A DNA stretch of 64,000 nucleotides from Streptomyces genisteinicus (GTDB lineage: Bacteria > Actinomycetota > Actinomycetes > Streptomycetales > Streptomycetaceae): positions 6,122,001 through 6,186,000 of the forward strand of contig NZ_CP060825.1 in assembly GCF_014489615.1 (NCBI RefSeq). The letters are read 5' to 3'. Made by a program: the position numbers and the translations under genes. The notes below the pieces were generated by a model. It saw only the letters and a list, made by a program, of their open reading frames with translations, was not told the origin of the DNA and did not search any database. Below, in pieces: positions 61,638 to 64,000 of the stretch (positions are counted from its first letter, which is position 1; every line of letters starts with the position of its first letter).

Positions 61638-63068
61638 GTGGCCGCGCTCACCCCGAACGCCGATGCAGCAGACCGGAAGCACCCGGTCGACGAAACCCTG
61701 CCCCCACTCAAGATGTTCACCAGCGGCCTGCAGCACGTGGCCGCCATGTACGCGGGTGTGGTGGCCCCGCCGCTCATCGTGGGAGCGGCCGTCGGCCTCT
61801 CCGCGAAGGAGCTCACCTTCCTGACCGGAGCCAGCCTCTTCACCGCGGGTCTGGCGACCTTCCTCCAGACGCTGGGCATATGGAAGATAGGCGCCCGGCT
61901 GCCCTTCGTGAACGGTGTCACCTTCGCCGGTGTCGCCCCGATGCTCGCCATCGTCGACACCACCCGCGACAAGGACGACGCGCTGCCGATCATCTTCGGC
62001 GCGATCATCGTCGCCGGACTCCTCGGCTTCCTCGCCGCCCCCTTCTTCAGCAAGCTGGTGCGCTTCTTCCCGCCGGTCGTCACCGGCACCGTCATCACCC
62101 TGATCGGCATCTCGCTGCTGCCCGTCGCCTTCGGCTGGGCCCAGGGCCCCGTGCCCGGGGCCGACGACTACGGCTCGGCGCAGAACCTCGGCCTGGCCGG
62201 CCTCACCCTGCTCGTGGTCCTCGCCCTGCGGCGCTTCACCCGCGGCTTCGTCAAGCAGATCGCCGTCCTGATCGGCCTGGTGATCGGCACCCTCATCGCG
62301 ATCCCGTTCGGCGCCACCGACTTCGGCCCGGTCGCCGAGGCCGACGTCATCGGCTTCCCCACACCGTTCCACTTCGGCGCCCCGCAGTTCGCGCTGGCCG
62401 CCATCGTCTCCATGTGCGTCGTGATGGTCGTGTCGATGACCGAGTCCACGGCCGACATGCTCGCCCTCGGCGAGATCGTCGACCGGCGCGCCGACGAGAA
62501 GACCATCGCGGCGGGTCTGCGCGCCGACACCCTCGGTTCCGCGATCAGCCCCCTCTTCAACGGCTTCATGTGCAGCGCCTTCGCCCAGAACGTCGGCCTC
62601 GTCGCCATGACGAAGATCCGCAGCCGCTTCGTCGTCGCCTGCGGCGGCGGCTTCCTGGTCCTCATGGGCCTGTGTCCGATGGCGGCCGCCCTGATCGCCG
62701 TCGTCCCCCGGCCCGTCCTCGGCGGCGCGGGCGTCGTCCTCTTCGGCTCCGTCGCCGCCAGCGGCATCCAGACGCTGGTCAAGGCCGGTCTGGAGAAGGA
62801 CAACAACGTGCTCATCCTGGCCGTCTCGCTGGCCGTCGGCATCATCCCGATCAGCGCGCCGGAGTTCTACCACGCGTTCCCGGAGACCGCGAAGATCATC
62901 CTGGACTCGGGGATCTCCACCGGATGCGTCGCCGCGGTGGTCCTCAACCTCCTCTTCAACCACCTGGGCAAGCGGAGGGACGCGGACGAGGTGACGGCTC
63001 CGATGGAGCCGGGAGGCGAGATCTCCGCGCAGCGCACCGCCGGGTCGTCGGCGGAGCCGGCGCACTGA
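61638..63068 (+). CDS. NAT/NCS2-family xanthine/urate permease
   Basis: A 476-residue paralogue of the permease at 58457, with the same signatures: LQHVAAMYAGVVAPPLIVGA, QNVGLVAMTKIRSRF and VVSMTESTADMLALGEIVDR. It has a hydrophilic C-terminal tail of about 35 residues. GTG 61638 with GGAGG 7 nt upstream. It has its own terminator-bounded unit and possible operator, so it is perhaps induced separately. The two paralogues differ at several positions near the central signature (VSLTRV against VAMTKI), which may reflect different preference for urate and xanthine. Confidence 0.9.
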   Translation: MAALTPNADAADRKHPVDETLPPLKMFTSGLQHVAAMYAGVVAPPLIVGAAVGLSAKELTFLTGASLFTAGLATFLQTLGIWKIGARLPFVNGVTFAGVAPMLAIVDTTRDKDDALPIIFGAIIVAGLLGFLAAPFFSKLVRFFPPVVTGTVITLIGISLLPVAFGWAQGPVPGADDYGSAQNLGLAGLTLLVVLALRRFTRGFVKQIAVLIGLVIGTLIAIPFGATDFGPVAEADVIGFPTPFHFGAPQFALAAIVSMCVVMVVSMTESTADMLALGEIVDRRADEKTIAAGLRADTLGSAISPLFNGFMCSAFAQNVGLVAMTKIRSRFVVACGGGFLVLMGLCPMAAALIAVVPRPVLGGAGVVLFGSVAASGIQTLVKAGLEKDNNVLILAVSLAVGIIPISAPEFYHAFPETAKIILDSGISTGCVAAVVLNLLFNHLGKRRDADEVTAPMEPGGEISAQRTAGSSAEPAH

Positions 63069-63378
63069 CGCACGCCCCGCACGCCCCGCACGCCCCGCAC
63101 GCCCCGCACGCCCCCGCGTGCGGGGCGTGCGTGCGCCGGGGCGGGCGCCTGCCCCGGGCGGCGCTCCGCGCGCCGCCGGGCGGAGGGGCGCTTCAACGGA
63201 ATCAGCGCGCGCCGACCCCGGCCGCTGCCCGGGAGAGGTCCCCTGCCCGGCGGCCTGCGCTGCCCGGGGCTTCGTACCCGGGCCCGACCTCGGGGCGGGA
63301 GGGCGCCGTGCCCCCTCCCGGTGCCCTGGCCCGGAAAATGCGCGGCGGCACCGCCGCGCCGCTGCCATGCTGCCGGGC
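63069..63378. other. Intergenic region with 9-bp tandem repeats and hairpin
   Basis: 310 bp. It starts with four perfect copies of ACGCCCCGC (63072-63107), merging into a hairpin. The rest shows no gene I can support; the frame open upstream of 63379 is compositional. Confidence 0.55.
63072..63130 (+). terminator. Repeat-derived hairpin terminator
   Basis: Tandem 9-bp units ACGCCCCGC (four copies, 63072-63107) run into a perfect 13-bp stem, 63097-63109 with 63118-63130, loop of 8 nt, directly behind the permease stop. The upstream units can pair alternatively with the same right arm, giving several registers of the same hairpin. Confidence 0.72.
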
Positions 63379-63990
63379 ATGGCACGTCACACCCCGCCGA
63401 GGCCCAGCCTCTACATCTCCGTCGACGTCGAGGCGGACGGCCCCATCCCCGGCCCCTACGCGATGCTCAGCCTCGGCGCCGCCGTCGCGGGCCGCCAGGA
63501 CGCCGACGGCTACACGCCCGCCGATCCCGGCGCGACCACCTTCTACCGGGAACTCCGCCCCATCGGGACCCAGCCCGACCCCGAGGCGCTCGCGGTGAGC
63601 GGTCTCGACCGTGAGCGGCTGCTGCGCGAGGGCGCCGAACCCGAGACCGCCATGCGGGAGTTCGCCGACTGGGTGCGCGACGCCGCACGGGCCGCCGGCG
63701 CGCAGCCGGTGATGTGCGGATATCCGGCGTCGTACGACTGGACGTTCCTGTACTGGTACCTGATCCGCTTCACGGGGGCGAGCCCCTTCGGGCACTCGGG
63801 GTGCATGGACATGAAGACGCTCTACGCCGCCAAGGCACGCCTGCCGCTGCGGGCCGTGTCCAAGCGGACCATGCCGCGGGAACTGCTCCCCGCCCGGCCC
63901 CACACGCACCACGCGCTCGACGACGCCGTCGAACAGGCGGAACTCTTCAGCAACCTGATGGCCTGGGAGCCGCCCGCCCCCGCGTCCTGA
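63379..63990 (+). CDS. DEDDh-type 3'-5' exonuclease-like protein
   Basis: A 203-residue protein of the exonuclease (DnaQ-like) fold. Exo I is SVDVEADGPIPG with D and E, Exo II is in MCGYPASYDWTFLYWYL with D, and Exo III is HTHHALDDAVEQAELF with H and D, so the DEDDh catalytic set is complete. Size fits stand-alone 3'-5' exonucleases or oligoribonuclease-like enzymes. ATG 63379 is used; ATG 63367 in the same frame is possible. No SD is obvious. Substrate (DNA or RNA) is not known. Confidence 0.85.
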   Translation: MARHTPPRPSLYISVDVEADGPIPGPYAMLSLGAAVAGRQDADGYTPADPGATTFYRELRPIGTQPDPEALAVSGLDRERLLREGAEPETAMREFADWVRDAARAAGAQPVMCGYPASYDWTFLYWYLIRFTGASPFGHSGCMDMKTLYAAKARLPLRAVSKRTMPRELLPARPHTHHALDDAVEQAELFSNLMAWEPPAPAS

Positions 63991-64000
63991 CCCCGCGAGG

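Noticed and set aside
63072..63115. CRISPR-like array
   Set aside because: Units are 9 bp without spacers; a simple tandem repeat.

Overview
The window is about 64 kb of very GC-rich actinobacterial chromosome with densely packed genes and strong third-position G/C bias. It is almost certainly Streptomyces. The evidence is a Streptomyces subtilisin inhibitor (SSI), a DUF2637 protein, an RsbW-like ATPase, a perfect CebR operator, a DtxR/DmdR-type iron box and a complete streptomycete-style purine and ureide catabolic set. I found no tRNA or rRNA gene, insertion sequence, phage module or CRISPR array.

Layout. 1-8.6 kb: the 5' part of an AidB-like acyl-CoA dehydrogenase divergent from a YihY membrane protein, an AraC regulator, a VOC protein, a substrate-binding-like protein, a coupled VWA/membrane-protein pair and SSI. 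8.7-14.1 kb: a PHP-domain protein, RsgA (with a small ORF in front), a DUF456 protein, a helix-turn-helix regulator and one doubtful secreted ORF. 14.2-25.5 kb: a PP2C-like protein, pyruvate oxidase PoxB, an anti-sigma-like ATPase, DUF2637, an iron-regulated FhuF-like protein, GntR, a propeller-like protein and a coupled TPR/phosphatase pair. 26.2-35.1 kb: PucR divergent from the three xanthine dehydrogenase subunits, an AzgA-type purine permease and XdhC. 35.2-45.6 kb: a CebR-box GH6 cellulase, an aminotransferase with a Pro-rich tail, an AlkZ-like protein, a GAF-LuxR regulator divergent from two acyl-CoA ligases, and two proteins of unknown function. 45.8-52.4 kb: glyoxylate carboligase, a YdeI-like protein, catalase, tartronate semialdehyde reductase and hydroxypyruvate isomerase. 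52.9-64 kb: a FUSC transporter, a small helix-turn-helix gene pair, the uraD-uraH-uricase operon, two NAT-type permeases, an 8-oxoguanine deaminase and an exonuclease.

How it fits together. Purines enter through three permeases. Hypoxanthine and xanthine are oxidised to urate by xanthine dehydrogenase, and 8-oxoguanine is deaminated to urate. Uricase, HIU hydrolase and OHCU decarboxylase give S-allantoin. Glyoxylate released later is rescued by Gcl, Hyi and GlxR to glycerate. Allantoinase and later ureide steps are not in this window.

Two regulatory codes are readable in the DNA. First, a tandem 15-bp palindrome (TTCCGCAATRCGGAA plus a weaker copy 21 bp away) precedes both gcl and hyi-glxR. 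Second, a different palindrome (TCAACA-N3-TGTTGA), overlapping a TTGACG -35 box, precedes both the uricase operon and the catalase gene. This suggests that the H2O2-forming enzyme and the enzyme that destroys H2O2 are controlled by one factor. About ten genes start 6-7 nt after a -10-like hexamer with no usable ribosome binding site, so they look leaderless; one divergent pair appears to share a single symmetric -10 element.
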